This document shows, in pieces, positions 1-9,064 of a stretch of DNA of 64,000 nt (its first letter is position 1; every line of letters begins with the position of its first letter). Origin of the DNA: Prevotella sp. P3-122 (GTDB taxonomy: Bacteria; Bacteroidota; Bacteroidia; Bacteroidales; Bacteroidaceae); the NCBI RefSeq assembly GCF_002251365.1, contig NZ_NPJH01000082.1:1-64000 (forward strand). Direction: 5' to 3'. The notes under the pieces are model-generated. The model saw only the letters and a program-made list of their open reading frames with translations. It was not told the origin of the DNA and did not search any database. The position numbers were made by a program, and so were the translations under genes.

Positions 1-59
1 AAATCCGCCTCAACTGCAAGTATATTTACAGAACACTATCTGAATATCTAATAAAGAAT

Positions 60-917
60 TTATCCATAGATAATCTTTCCGTTCTCGTCCTCGTAAGGAG
101 TGAGGTCCTTAGAGTACTGGTTCATGGCGCGGAGGCTCATACCCATTGACGAGAAGCCGCCATCGTGGAACAGGTTCTGCATAGTAACCTTGCGTGTGAA
201 GTCGCTGAACATCATGACGCAGTAGTTGGCGCAGTCCTCGGCAGAAGCGTTGCCGAGAGGCGACATCTTGTTGGCGAAGTCCATGAGGTTGTCCATATCC
301 TTGATGCCCTTGCCTGCTGTGGTTGGGGTTGGCGACTGCGAGATGGTATTGATACGTACGTTCTTCTCACGTCCGTAGATATAGCCGAAGCTACGTGCTA
401 TGCTCTCGAGCATGCTCTTGGCATCGGCCATGTCGTTGTAGCCGAAGAATGTGCGCTGTGAGGCTACGTATGTGAGAGCCACTACGGAACCATACTCTGC
501 TATGGCGTCCTGCTTCTTGGCCACCTGCAACATCTTGTGGAAAGAGATGGCAGAGATGTCGAGTGTTTTCTGAAGATAATTGTAGTCGAGGTCATCGTAT
601 GTACGGCGCTTGCGTACGTTAGGGCTCATGCCTATGGAGTGGAGAACGAAATCAATCTTTCCACCAAGAAGTTCCACCGACTGTGCGAACACCTTCTCCA
701 GGTCTTCAACGCTTGTTGCATCGGCAGGGATTACAGGGGCGTCAAGCTGCTTGCTCAAACCGTCAAGCTCACCCATACGCAGTGCCATCGGAGTGTTGCT
801 GAGTGTTATCCTGGCACCTTCTTCTACAGCCTTCACGGCTACTTTCCATGCGATAGAATCCTCGTTCAATGCGCCGAAGATGATACCGCGTTTTCCTTTC
901 AATAAATCGTGATTCAT
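60..917 (-). CDS. fabI: Enoyl-[acyl-carrier-protein] reductase (FabI)
   Basis: This cytosolic enzyme reduces trans-2-enoyl-ACP to acyl-ACP, the last step of each fatty-acid elongation cycle, using NAD(P)H. The N-terminus carries the FabI-type nucleotide-binding pattern GALNEDSIAW in place of the classic short-chain dehydrogenase glycine motif. The catalytic Tyr-(X6)-Lys of FabI is visible as YNDMADAK in the middle of the protein, and FHDGGFSSMGM near the C-terminus fits the family. The ATG at 917 gives 285 aa, the normal length; an upstream in-frame ATG at 959 would add a poorly conserved 14-residue extension. A -7-like element (RC of 941-948, TAATTTTG) lies just upstream. The gene appears to be transcribed alone. 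Identification is firm. Confidence 0.95.
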   Translation of the reverse strand: MNHDLLKGKRGIIFGALNEDSIAWKVAVKAVEEGARITLSNTPMALRMGELDGLSKQLDAPVIPADATSVEDLEKVFAQSVELLGGKIDFVLHSIGMSPNVRKRRTYDDLDYNYLQKTLDISAISFHKMLQVAKKQDAIAEYGSVVALTYVASQRTFFGYNDMADAKSMLESIARSFGYIYGREKNVRINTISQSPTPTTAGKGIKDMDNLMDFANKMSPLGNASAEDCANYCVMMFSDFTRKVTMQNLFHDGGFSSMGMSLRAMNQYSKDLTPYEDENGKIIYG

Positions 918-940
918 ATATACAAAAATAAATTCGGCTG

Positions 941-948
941 CAAAATTA
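941..948 (-). promoter_or_regulatory. Probable -7 promoter element of fabI
   Basis: On the minus strand this reads TAATTTTG, matching the Bacteroidetes -7 consensus TAnnTTTG, 23 nt before the chosen fabI ATG. No clear -33 TTTG was found at the expected spacing. Confidence 0.45.
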
Positions 949-1092
949 CACATTTGCAACCGAATTGTGCATATCTTTAAAGATACATTAACAGTTTTTG
1001 TACGAAAACCTTTTCATTACGTGCTTTTTCTGCACATACAGAGCGATTTGTGTAATCGGCAAATGCTCTTGTGCCAGATTGGCTTATGCCTG

Positions 1093-2583
1093 TCAGAGCT
1101 TCACCTTCTTCTTTGCCGCCTTGCTCTCGTTGGACATGCGGTCGAGGCTTGTCACCATATATGTATATGATGTGTTACCATCCTCGTATGGCAGTTTGTA
1201 GAAGGTGTCGGTAGTAATGGCAACGATGCTACGCTCATTGTTGATGTCGGCCTTTTGTCCTTTTGCAAAGCGGTAAACGACATAGCGTACAGCCTCATCC
1301 TTCCATCCGCTACCCTTTGGAGCTGTCCAGAACAATATGTAGCCATCGCTCGTCCATACGGGCTTCACCTTTCTTGGCTTGGCAGGAGCCTTTTCATCTA
1401 TATTGGGGGTTTGTGGCTGTAGAGCCGGATAACGCCAGTAGGTGTTGCGAAGAATGGTTCCATAGTTGCCCACGTTGTCGGCAACGGCCTTGGCATACCA
1501 GAGCACGGTACCCTTGACATTGGGAAGCTGCTTGTGCATGGCATACTTGGCGGGCATCTGGTTGACGGAAGGGTTGGCAAGATCGGGGTATTTCACGGTA
1601 CGCTCTACGTCCTCACCGATATACAGGGGACACTTGGCAAAATACTTGTTCCACCATTTCATGAGCGTCGCATAGTCTGCCGTAGGGTGGCCTATCTGCC
1701 AGTATATCTGCGGCACACAATAGTCTATCCAGGAGTTGTTGGCCCAAAGGAGCACATCGGCGTACAGGTCGTCGTAATTCTGCAGCCCGTTGGTATCGGA
1801 GCCGTTCAGAGGGTCGTTCTTCTTATTGCGGTAGATGCCAAAGGGCGACACACCGAACTTCACCCATGGCTTGCGCTGATGGATGGTCTTGGAGAGCTGC
1901 TCTATGAAGAGGTTGACATTGTAGCGCCGCCAGTCGCCACGGTTCTTGATGCCATTGCCATACTGACGATACTGGTCATCATCGGGTATCACCTGTCCCG
2001 GTACGGGATAGGGATAGAAATAGTCATCGATGTGGAGGCCGTCAATGTCGTAGCGGCTTACTATGTCGTCGACAACCTTGCAGATGTAATCCCTGTTCTG
2101 TGGAATACCGGGATTGAGTATGTACAGTCCATCGTAGGCAAACACCCGTTCGGGATTTGTTATGGCTATGTGGTTGGCGGCCAAGGAGGTTGTACCCTTT
2201 GTCTTGGCGCGATAGGGGTTTATCCACGCATGCAGTTCCATTCCGCGCTTATGGCACTGGTCTATCATCCACTGCAGGGGGTCCCAGTAAGGCGATGGCG
2301 CCTGTCCCTGAACACCTGTAAGGAAGCGGCTCCAAGGCTCGAGCTTGCTCTCGTAGAGGGCATCACACTCTGGACGCACCTGGAAAATGATGGCGTTGAC
2401 ACCATCACGCTGCAGTTCATCAAGCTGCTCCGTCAAGGTAGCCTGCATAGCCGACGTGGACATACCCTGGAACTGTCCGTTTACACACTGTATCCACGCA
2501 CCCCTGAATTCCCTTTTCTGGGCATAAGCAGAAACGAGGATGAATAACGCTGTCAAGAAAAATAAGGTTCGTTTCATAGACAT
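1093..2583 (-). CDS. DigH-like family 10 glycosyl hydrolase (GHL10/DUF187) with C-terminal FN3-like domain
   Basis: A secreted or periplasmic protein of about 496 aa. It starts with a signal peptide (MSMKRTLFFLTALFI...SAYAQ) followed by the GHL10 domain over about residues 24-330, with the family hallmarks EFRGAWIQ, IIFQVRPECDALY, HAWINPYRA and GLHIDDYFYPYP; the paired Asp of the last is a likely active-site position. E. coli DigH of this family cleaves denuded peptidoglycan glycan strands, so a cell-wall role is the best inference, though other glycan substrates are possible. The last 100 residues resemble a fibronectin type III fold, common as a linker in Bacteroidetes glycosidases. ATGs at 2583 and 2577 are both possible; the farther upstream in-frame start would put a long tail before the signal peptide. 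Confidence 0.8.
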   Translation of the reverse strand: MSMKRTLFFLTALFILVSAYAQKREFRGAWIQCVNGQFQGMSTSAMQATLTEQLDELQRDGVNAIIFQVRPECDALYESKLEPWSRFLTGVQGQAPSPYWDPLQWMIDQCHKRGMELHAWINPYRAKTKGTTSLAANHIAITNPERVFAYDGLYILNPGIPQNRDYICKVVDDIVSRYDIDGLHIDDYFYPYPVPGQVIPDDDQYRQYGNGIKNRGDWRRYNVNLFIEQLSKTIHQRKPWVKFGVSPFGIYRNKKNDPLNGSDTNGLQNYDDLYADVLLWANNSWIDYCVPQIYWQIGHPTADYATLMKWWNKYFAKCPLYIGEDVERTVKYPDLANPSVNQMPAKYAMHKQLPNVKGTVLWYAKAVADNVGNYGTILRNTYWRYPALQPQTPNIDEKAPAKPRKVKPVWTSDGYILFWTAPKGSGWKDEAVRYVVYRFAKGQKADINNERSIVAITTDTFYKLPYEDGNTSYTYMVTSLDRMSNESKAAKKKVKL

Positions 2584-2599
2584 AAAGTAATTGCAGATG

Positions 2600-2607
2600 C
2601 AAAGGTA
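2600..2607 (-). promoter_or_regulatory. -7 promoter element of the DigH-like gene
   Basis: The minus strand reads TACCTTTG (consensus TAnnTTTG), 16 nt upstream of the ATG at 2583. It lies directly downstream of the terminator of the porin gene, so the two genes seem to be separate transcription units. Confidence 0.55.
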
Positions 2608-2610
2608 ACA

Positions 2611-2661
2611 AAAAAAATGGAGAGTAAAGAATTCCGATGTAAAAATTCCATACTCTCCATT
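2611..2661 (-). terminator. Rho-independent terminator of the FadL-type porin gene
   Basis: The minus strand carries an 11-bp perfect inverted repeat, AATGGAGAGTA (2661-2651) and TACTCTCCATT (2626-2616), with a 24-nt loop and followed by a run of Ts. It lies between the porin stop and the next promoter. Confidence 0.75.
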
Positions 2662-2683
2662 ATTCAGCTGACAAGCTGACAAC

Positions 2684-4258
2684 TTAGAACTTATATCCCA
2701 ATGTGAACAAAAGCTGATGACGCTTGTTGCTTACCTTCACGGCATCGGCATAGTTGTCAATGCTCTCAATGGTTCCGTCGGGATTGTCGAAGTCGCCGTA
2801 GCTGTCGAGGAAGGGGTGGAAGTTGCCGTTCTGCGCACTGTACTGATAGGCTACATCAAAGCTGAACTTGCCTACGTTGTAGCCGATACCGCACGTAACA
2901 CGGTTGGTGGACTCCCAGTTGACATAGTCGGTAGAAGAGGCGTAGTAAGAGCCTTCGGAGGTGATGGTTCCGTCCTTATAGCCGTTCTTCTCGAAGAGTG
3001 GCGACACGTAGTTGTAGCCGAAGCGTATGGCCAGCATTGGGTCAGGCTTGAACTCGAGGCCAAGCTTTACGGTGCTCACCCCCTTTAGCGTACGCTCCGT
3101 ATGACGGTTCATGTTCTTGTCGCTGCTCGACTCATCGTAATAAGTGCCATACCATGTATCATAATATCCGCCATCAATGACACGGGTGTCCATGGATGTG
3201 TAGTCGGCATATTCATATCCTGCTCCGATAGCCAGGAAGTTGCCAACGGTATGTCCAAGGCTCAGTCCGAACTTCCAAGGAGTATAGAGCTTGAAGTCGT
3301 AGGCCTCACCATTGTCAGGTGCAGCATTTCCATCAGTCATATATGTATAGTTGGTAGTGGTAAGGTCGTACCATGTTGGTGTAGCCACAGACACGCCTAT
3401 ACGGAACGGGCTGTCCTCCACAGGACGGAAGATTACGCCGGCCTTTACATCGAAACCAGTACCGGTAATCTCGCGGTCGTCAACAACGGCCAGTTGGCCG
3501 ATATTGTCGATGTTGGGCGCGAACTGCTCGCAGTACTCGCTGTAGCCCTTATAGTGGACATCATGTATGCCGACAGTAAGTCCGAGATACACACGGTCAT
3601 TTATATTGCCGCTAATATTGAAGTCATACTCTCCGATATAGCCTCTCGTGGCCTTGTTGAAGTCGTAGGCCGTAGACTCATAGTAGCCGTAGTCGTTCCC
3701 GTATTTTATGAGGTTGTTATAATATAGGTAATCCAGCTGGTTGTTTGTGATGCAAGTTTTGCCCTCATCAGGAAATCCTTCGTTGTCAAGCTCATAAAGC
3801 AGGCCGCTGCGTAACTTTATATACGACAGTTTGTTCTGCGATGCACCGTCAAGACGGTCGGAGGCAGCAAGTATCTGGTTGAAATTCTTGCTCTTATGAT
3901 AGTTGAACGCAAAGTTCACATAAGAGTTACGGCCTGAGCGCTTGGCAAAGACAAAGCCTATCTGGTCGAAGCTGACAGTGTTCTTGTGGCCAGGCGAGAA
4001 ATTCTCGACATCCTGCTGCGATACAAGGCCAAAGGAGCCTGTCACCTGCGACTTGCGGAAAAGGCCGATGCCGGCAGGATTAGTACCAATGGTGGAGATG
4101 TCGGCTCCGAGAGCGTCCATAGCTCCTCCCATACCAACATATCGTGCGGTACCGTTGAGGTCATTATCGATAAGATTGGTATTCTCGTATGTTTCTTGCG
4201 CATAGGCAGAGAGCGTCATAAACGACAATGCTGCCAGACTAAATAATTTTGTATTCAT
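2684..4258 (-). CDS. OMPP1/FadL/TodX-family outer membrane transport protein
   Basis: A 524-aa outer-membrane beta-barrel with an N-terminal signal peptide (cleavage near LSAYAQ). The start of the mature protein, GTARYVGMGGAMDALGAD followed by STIGTNPAGIGL, is the characteristic N-terminal region of FadL/TodX-type channels that import long-chain fatty acids or other hydrophobic molecules. The rest has alternating aromatic strands and ends in LLFTLGYKF, with the terminal Phe expected for BAM-assembled barrels. The length is slightly above the E. coli FadL length. Substrate cannot be told from sequence; Bacteroidetes relatives are often labelled 'hemin receptor' without proof. It ends in its own terminator (2611-2661). 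Confidence 0.8.
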   Translation of the reverse strand: MNTKLFSLAALSFMTLSAYAQETYENTNLIDNDLNGTARYVGMGGAMDALGADISTIGTNPAGIGLFRKSQVTGSFGLVSQQDVENFSPGHKNTVSFDQIGFVFAKRSGRNSYVNFAFNYHKSKNFNQILAASDRLDGASQNKLSYIKLRSGLLYELDNEGFPDEGKTCITNNQLDYLYYNNLIKYGNDYGYYESTAYDFNKATRGYIGEYDFNISGNINDRVYLGLTVGIHDVHYKGYSEYCEQFAPNIDNIGQLAVVDDREITGTGFDVKAGVIFRPVEDSPFRIGVSVATPTWYDLTTTNYTYMTDGNAAPDNGEAYDFKLYTPWKFGLSLGHTVGNFLAIGAGYEYADYTSMDTRVIDGGYYDTWYGTYYDESSSDKNMNRHTERTLKGVSTVKLGLEFKPDPMLAIRFGYNYVSPLFEKNGYKDGTITSEGSYYASSTDYVNWESTNRVTCGIGYNVGKFSFDVAYQYSAQNGNFHPFLDSYGDFDNPDGTIESIDNYADAVKVSNKRHQLLFTLGYKF

Positions 4259-4404
4259 ATTATGGGTTGAATTTTATCCAACCGTTTCTCGCCATGGCAA
4301 TGACTGAACAAGTTCATCATTGCTCATCTGGCTTAACGAAAACGTTGGAATATATTTGTTACTACATTATATTATATTATATATATGTTGATACCGCGAC
4401 GCTG

Positions 4405-5385
4405 TTATCGTCTGCCACCAAAGTGTCCACCGCCACCGCCGCCTGAGAAGCCGCCGCCGCGGGTGCCTCCTCCAGAGAAGCCGCCCGACGAAGAGCTTGA
4501 GCCTATGGAGCGGCTGCCGCTGAACGATGGTGTCGACTGTGAGTTGGATGGAGTATAGCTGTTGTTGCGGTATGTGTTGTTGCGGCTGTCACCGGTATTG
4601 TAGCTTCGGGAGCCGAAACGGTATGTAGACTGCGACGTAGCTGTGGAAACCGTTCTACGGTTGCCGAAACGAGAGCTGCCTGTATTCTTGCCATTGCCCA
4701 GCCTGCCTGCTACAAGACCATGGTTGCTCGTTCCGCTGATGCTTCCTCCAGGACGGTTGGGACGGACGGCCACACCACCCCATCCTGGATAATGTCCGAA
4801 CCAAGGGTCATACCAGCCACCATACCAGCCATGCCATCTGTGCCAGCCCCAGTAGCCACCGGCATACCACGGGTCGTACCAGCCATAATACCATGGATCA
4901 TAGCACCAGTCATAGTACCATGGGTCGTACCAGCCGTAACGGGAATACCAGAATGGCGAGTGCCACCCGTAATGCCATGGAGCGCAATAACCATCCCAAC
5001 GGCTCATGTAGCGGGTGCACCGATAGTCATCCGAATCGTCATATCCGCCTGCAAAGTCATTGCCGGTATACTCGGAAAAGACGAAAGTGGTGTCAATATA
5101 CGCTGAGTCGGGATAGACTCCTGCTCCTGCCTCGAAGCTTATCACATCACTTGCCACGGAGTCGGCACTGATGGTCTGATAGGAGCTGCGATAGCGTCCG
5201 CGTCGGTTGTACTCATCGACCGGGCGGTTGCTGCCAACATAATATGCGGGCCTGTTGTCATAGACAACTTCCGCACGCTCTGCCTTAGCCGACTTCTTTG
5301 GTGTGAAGTAGAGGTCATCGTCCTGCGCCATCATGGTCAGGGGCATCGCTCCACACAAGACTAATAAGAGAATTAACTTTTTCAT
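4405..5385 (-). CDS. Secreted Tyr/Trp-rich low-complexity protein, function unknown
   Basis: About 326 aa with a signal peptide (MKKLILLLVLCGAMPLTMMAQ). Three regions are visible: an acidic/basic N-terminal part of about 110 residues; a central aromatic block of about 90 residues built from variants of WYDPWYYGW with very high Trp, Tyr, Gly, Asp and His; and a Ser/Asn/Thr-rich tail ending in glycine runs (GGGFSGGGGGGHFGGRR). It has four cysteines after the signal in or near the aromatic block. The chosen ATG at 5385 is preceded by AAAGGAGT, one of the few strong Shine-Dalgarno-like sequences in the window. I recognise no domain. A surface, matrix or adhesive role would fit the composition but is only a guess. 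Confidence 0.6.
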   Translation of the reverse strand: MKKLILLLVLCGAMPLTMMAQDDDLYFTPKKSAKAERAEVVYDNRPAYYVGSNRPVDEYNRRGRYRSSYQTISADSVASDVISFEAGAGVYPDSAYIDTTFVFSEYTGNDFAGGYDDSDDYRCTRYMSRWDGYCAPWHYGWHSPFWYSRYGWYDPWYYDWCYDPWYYGWYDPWYAGGYWGWHRWHGWYGGWYDPWFGHYPGWGGVAVRPNRPGGSISGTSNHGLVAGRLGNGKNTGSSRFGNRRTVSTATSQSTYRFGSRSYNTGDSRNNTYRNNSYTPSNSQSTPSFSGSRSIGSSSSSGGFSGGGTRGGGFSGGGGGGHFGGRR

Positions 5386-5401
5386 GTTTTCTACTCCTTT
5401 A
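5386..5401 (-). promoter_or_regulatory. Strong Shine-Dalgarno-like ribosome binding site
   Basis: The minus strand reads AAAGGAGTAGAAAAC directly before the ATG at 5385. Most genes here lack such a site. It decides the start codon and argues against the upstream in-frame ATG at 5421, whose reading would translate through the site. Confidence 0.6.
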
Positions 5402-5498
5402 TTTCTGTTTTTACTATTCACGTTGCAAAATTAACTATGATTATATTGCAAATTTACGGAAAAACCCTAAAGAATGATAGGAATTTCCCTATTTTTTA

Positions 5499-5506
5499 TA
5501 TATTTG
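5499..5506 (+). promoter_or_regulatory. -7 promoter element of prmA
   Basis: TATATTTG matches TAnnTTTG and lies 23 nt upstream of the prmA ATG. No convincing -33 box was found. Confidence 0.45.
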
Positions 5507-5529
5507 CATGTGATTTTTAACTAATAATT

Positions 5530-6396
5530 ATGGAATATATAGTTGCAGATATCAAAATAGAATGCCAAGACGGCATGATACAGATTGCCCGCGACCTGCT
5601 AACCGACGACCTGGGCGTAGTGGGCTTTGAGTGCTTTGAGGATACAGAGGACGGCATCATGGGGTATATACAGAAGGACGCTTACGACAGGAAGAAGATG
5701 GACGAAGCCCTGAAAAGCTTCATTCTGCCCGACGTAAGCATCACATATACCGTGAAGGATGCAGAATACAAGGACTGGAACAGCGAGTGGGAAGAGGCTG
5801 GCTTTGAGCCAATAGACATAAACGGCGCCATCACGGTATATGACGCAAGACATCAGGATGCAGACAGCATAAAGACTCCCATTGCAATAGGCATAGAGAC
5901 AAGGCAGGCTTTCGGCACCGGCACCCATGAGACTACGCGCATGGTCATAGAGGCACTCCTCAACCAGAAGCTGCAAGGCAAACGGGTTCTCGACTGCGGA
6001 TGCGGTACCGGAATACTCGGCATAGCGGCCTCAAAGCTCGGAGCAAAAGATATAATAGGCTACGACATAGACGAATGGAGCACGCACAACGCCACGCACA
6101 ACGCAAGCATAAACAATGTCACTAACATGCAGGTGATGCTCGGCGACGCATCGATACTGAAAGAAGTCAAGGAGAAATTCGATGTCGTCTTGGCAAACAT
6201 CAACCGCAACATTCTGCTGAGCGACATGCCTGTATTCGCATCGCTTATGACTATCGGAAGCACACTCATTATCAGCGGTTTCTACTCTTCAGACGTACCA
6301 TTGCTTGAAGAAAAAGCTGCAGAACTGGGAATGGAAATTACAGACATTAGGACAGACAATGAATGGACATGCCTGACATTGAACAAGAAGAAATAA
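5530..6396 (+). CDS. prmA: Ribosomal protein L11 methyltransferase (PrmA)
   Basis: A cytosolic S-adenosylmethionine-dependent methyltransferase of 288 aa that modifies ribosomal protein L11. The N-terminal 120 residues form the substrate-recognition part; the C-terminal Rossmann-fold domain has the SAM motif I DCGCGTGILGIAA at about residue 156 and the motif LANINRNIL at about 223, which corresponds to the family's catalytic-loop region. FGTGTHETT just before motif I is a strong PrmA signature. It is converging with the alkD-like gene on the other strand, with only about 12 bp between the stops. Confidence 0.93.
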   Translation: MEYIVADIKIECQDGMIQIARDLLTDDLGVVGFECFEDTEDGIMGYIQKDAYDRKKMDEALKSFILPDVSITYTVKDAEYKDWNSEWEEAGFEPIDINGAITVYDARHQDADSIKTPIAIGIETRQAFGTGTHETTRMVIEALLNQKLQGKRVLDCGCGTGILGIAASKLGAKDIIGYDIDEWSTHNATHNASINNVTNMQVMLGDASILKEVKEKFDVVLANINRNILLSDMPVFASLMTIGSTLIISGFYSSDVPLLEEKAAELGMEITDIRTDNEWTCLTLNKKK

Positions 6397-6408
6397 CAAA
6401 GGTGACCG

Positions 6409-7098
6409 TCACCGTCTCAATGTCCTAAGGTACGCCTTGTGCTCAAGGCTAACCCTACGGCTTTCAACAGCCTTTTGTATGGACTTGTTGTGCGTCCACA
6501 CAGGTAATTTGTTGGCTTCTATGTAACGTATGGCGTAGGCATATTGTTTTGCAAGGGCCGTAGCAAAATACCATGCCACCATCATTCGTACATAATAATG
6601 TGGGTTGTCAACAGAGCCAACAAGGTGAAGATGACTTTCACAGAAACCATCATCAAGGAAATGTGTCATTAGCATGCCTATTCCAAAACGGCAAACAAAA
6701 GGCCGACTATCGGAGAGCCACCGGCAGGCATCAGACTCAAGGCGCTCACTATAACGGCGATTGCGGAAAAGCTTTGGACGAAGCATATCGCATGTTGCCC
6801 AGTTATCAACAAAAGGCAGGAACTTGTCAAGCTCAGCCACTACCCTATCGTAGTCTTTCAACTCAGCAATAACAAAACCACGAAGATTGTCCTCCTCAAA
6901 ATACTTTTCTGGCAGACTCATGCCCAAGACAACGTCTGGACATTCCCTTGCCAAATTCTTGGCAAGAAGACGGAGTTCAGGCGTTCTGACTCCAATAACG
7001 CGATCCTTATTGACATCAGGCATCAGAGAGCTGCTGAAATCACGATAACGGACATCCTGCATCTCAAATAGTTTGCGCTCTATCTCTGATATGTTCAT
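6409..7098 (-). CDS. AlkD-like DNA alkylation repair protein
   Basis: About 229 aa, all-helical, resembling the AlkC/AlkD HEAT-repeat DNA glycosylase family that removes alkylated bases without base flipping. Matching parts are RVIGVRTPELRLLAKNLAR near the N-terminus, LPFVDNWATCDMLRPK in the middle (DNWA is the conserved segment with the Asp and Trp that contact the lesion in AlkD) and PYYVRM-type helices later (HYYVRMMVAWYFATALAKQ). The ATG at 7098 overlaps the stop of the preceding PPTase gene as ATGA, so the two are translationally coupled. Substrate range is not predictable. Confidence 0.8.
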   Translation of the reverse strand: MNISEIERKLFEMQDVRYRDFSSSLMPDVNKDRVIGVRTPELRLLAKNLARECPDVVLGMSLPEKYFEEDNLRGFVIAELKDYDRVVAELDKFLPFVDNWATCDMLRPKLFRNRRYSERLESDACRWLSDSRPFVCRFGIGMLMTHFLDDGFCESHLHLVGSVDNPHYYVRMMVAWYFATALAKQYAYAIRYIEANKLPVWTHNKSIQKAVESRRVSLEHKAYLRTLRR

Positions 7099-7700
7099 GG
7101 TATTATATAAGTCATAACGAAGCAATCTGTCACATAATAATTTACTGTTACCATATCGCCTGACTGCATATTCTCGGCTATGATACTTCCTGCGGATGAC
7201 AGCTCGTAGACGTGGAGACGGATGTCGAGTAAGGCCAGATGTTGTGAGGAAAAGTATTTATAGACAGCCTCCTTGGTACACCAGCATACCAGCTGACGGG
7301 TAATGCCATCGTCCTGCTCATCGTCACGTATAAACCGGCCAGCAATCTTGGCAACCCTATTGCTAACATACTCAATGTCTACCGACACATCATGCTGAGG
7401 GGACAAAATAACTGCGGCATAGCCACGGGTGTGGCTGATGCTTACATGCCAGCCATCAATAAACGGACGTCCATCCTTATTATGGCTGACGACAAGGTTC
7501 CCGTCACCCGTCATAATATGTATAAGAGCATGCACAGACAACACCTCAAGCCGACGGGCATCACGACTATGAGAGTCCAGCACATGCTGCAGTTTACCAA
7601 GCGACGGCATCATGGCGAGCATATCGCTGACTGTCTCCTCCATGCGCCATATGCCAAGGATAGCCCCTGACGTCAGATGGTCTATTCTAAGCAACGCCAT
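7095..7700 (-). CDS. 4'-phosphopantetheinyl transferase superfamily protein
   Basis: A 201-aa Sfp-type enzyme expected to move the phosphopantetheine arm of CoA onto a carrier protein. The Mg-binding motif VDIEYV (family form GxDxE) occurs at about residue 107, and the second motif WCTKEAVYK (W-x-x-KEA-x-x-K) at about 145. SISHTRGYAAV matches the conserved His region. It lies in the Bacteroidetes gliding-gene neighbourhood: its start overlaps the end of gldE by 14 bp and its stop overlaps alkD. Which carrier protein it serves is not shown by context. Confidence 0.85.
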   Translation of the reverse strand: MALLRIDHLTSGAILGIWRMEETVSDMLAMMPSLGKLQHVLDSHSRDARRLEVLSVHALIHIMTGDGNLVVSHNKDGRPFIDGWHVSISHTRGYAAVILSPQHDVSVDIEYVSNRVAKIAGRFIRDDEQDDGITRQLVCWCTKEAVYKYFSSQHLALLDIRLHVYELSSAGSIIAENMQSGDMVTVNYYVTDCFVMTYIIP

Positions 7701-9015
7701 TCTTCTTGTCGTGTACTATGACCTTCACACGGCTTATACGCCTCTCCTCCAATCCAACAACCTCAAACGAGTAGTTAAGATGGTCTATCTTTTCATGGAT
7801 GCTCAGGAAATCGCCCTTTAGCTCAAGCAGAAGTCCTGCCAGCGTGTCTGCATCACCCTCGACATCAGCAAACTCGTCATCGTCAATCTGTAAGATGCGG
7901 CAGAAGTCACTAAGAAGAGTCTTGCCTTCAAACAAATAGGTATTATAGTTCAGCTTGGAGTAGGTCTTCTCCTCCTCATCAAACTCATCGTTTATCTCAC
8001 CGACTATCTCCTCAAGAATGTCCTCAAGGGTTACGATACCACTGGTACCGCCAAACTCATCGACAACAATGGCAATATGCACCTTGTTCTCCTGGAACTC
8101 ACGCAGCAGGTCGTCAATCTTCTTAGTCTCGGGCACGAAATACGGAGGTCTGATAAGGCTCTGCCATCTGAATGACGAAGGCTTGCTAAGATGCGGCAAC
8201 AAGTCCTTTATATACAATATACCGCAGATGTTGTCAGTGTTTTCCCGATATACAGGTATGCGACTGTAGTTGTTCTCAACTATGCACTTCAGAACATCGG
8301 TATAGCTCGAACGGATATCCAGGTCAACAATGTCCTGGCGGCTCGTCATCACCTCCTTGGCCGTTTCGTCACCAAAGCGGATAATGCCCTGCAACATGCT
8401 CTTCTCCTCCTTAATCTCATTCTTGTCAGTAAGCTCAAGCGCCTGCTCCAAATCGTCTACGCTCAGTTGCCGTGCCTCTTTCTGCACGACTTTCTCTGCA
8501 AGCATGCCGCTGTGTATGAGTATGGTCTCCAATGGCCAGAAGAACTTGCGGCAGAATACTATTCCCGACACAACACGGCGGCAAAAAGCCAATGGAGCCT
8601 GACGGCTGTAAACCTTCGGCATAATCTCGCCGAAAAGCAGCAACAGGAAAGTGAGCAGGACAGTGATGAAGAGAAATTCCAGCACTTCAGACTTAAACCA
8701 AACCAACGAGCCTATGACGTAATTGCACAGCATGATGATGGTTACGTTGACGAAGTTGTTCGTGATAAGTATTGTAGCGAGTGTTCGCTCAGAGTCATCA
8801 CGCAATATGGAAATGCTCTTGTCAGCAGGATTCTTCTCTGGATCGAGGTTGTCAAGGTCCTGTGGAGACAAGCTGAAGAATGCTATCTCCGAACCACTGG
8901 CGAAGCCAGACAATAAAAGCAAGAAAGCAGCCAGAATGGCTGCTAACAGAACACCCGTGGTAATCGGTTGGAAAACCACGAGATCGCTAATGTGTTGTAT
9001 GTCTATAAAGTCCAA
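7687..9015 (-). CDS. gldE: GldE-like hemolysin/CorC-family membrane protein (CNNM + CBS + CorC_C)
   Basis: A 442-aa inner-membrane protein. The N-terminal DUF21/CNNM domain has four hydrophobic segments in about the first 190 residues, including SGSEIAFFSLSP. A CBS-domain pair follows (about 205-330, with VMTSRQDIVDLD and SRIPVYREN), then HIAIVVDEFGGTSGIVTLEDILEEIVGEI, typical of CorC/HlyC proteins, and a C-terminal CorC_HlyC transporter-associated domain. Position after ssb and before a PPTase matches GldE, a protein linked to gliding and type IX secretion in Flavobacterium; its partner gldD is not here. In non-gliding Bacteroidales it is probably an ion-transport or stress protein. Confidence 0.85.
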   Translation of the reverse strand: MDFIDIQHISDLVVFQPITTGVLLAAILAAFLLLLSGFASGSEIAFFSLSPQDLDNLDPEKNPADKSISILRDDSERTLATILITNNFVNVTIIMLCNYVIGSLVWFKSEVLEFLFITVLLTFLLLLFGEIMPKVYSRQAPLAFCRRVVSGIVFCRKFFWPLETILIHSGMLAEKVVQKEARQLSVDDLEQALELTDKNEIKEEKSMLQGIIRFGDETAKEVMTSRQDIVDLDIRSSYTDVLKCIVENNYSRIPVYRENTDNICGILYIKDLLPHLSKPSSFRWQSLIRPPYFVPETKKIDDLLREFQENKVHIAIVVDEFGGTSGIVTLEDILEEIVGEINDEFDEEEKTYSKLNYNTYLFEGKTLLSDFCRILQIDDDEFADVEGDADTLAGLLLELKGDFLSIHEKIDHLNYSFEVVGLEERRISRVKVIVHDKKNGVA

Positions 9016-9064
9016 TTTTACTTAATATTTGCTGTTTGCGTTCATACTGTAAATCTGATCAAAG

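Noticed and set aside
1534..2547. 337-codon open frame on the plus strand
   Set aside because: It lies opposite the DigH-like gene, whose family match is clear; it has no recognisable domain.
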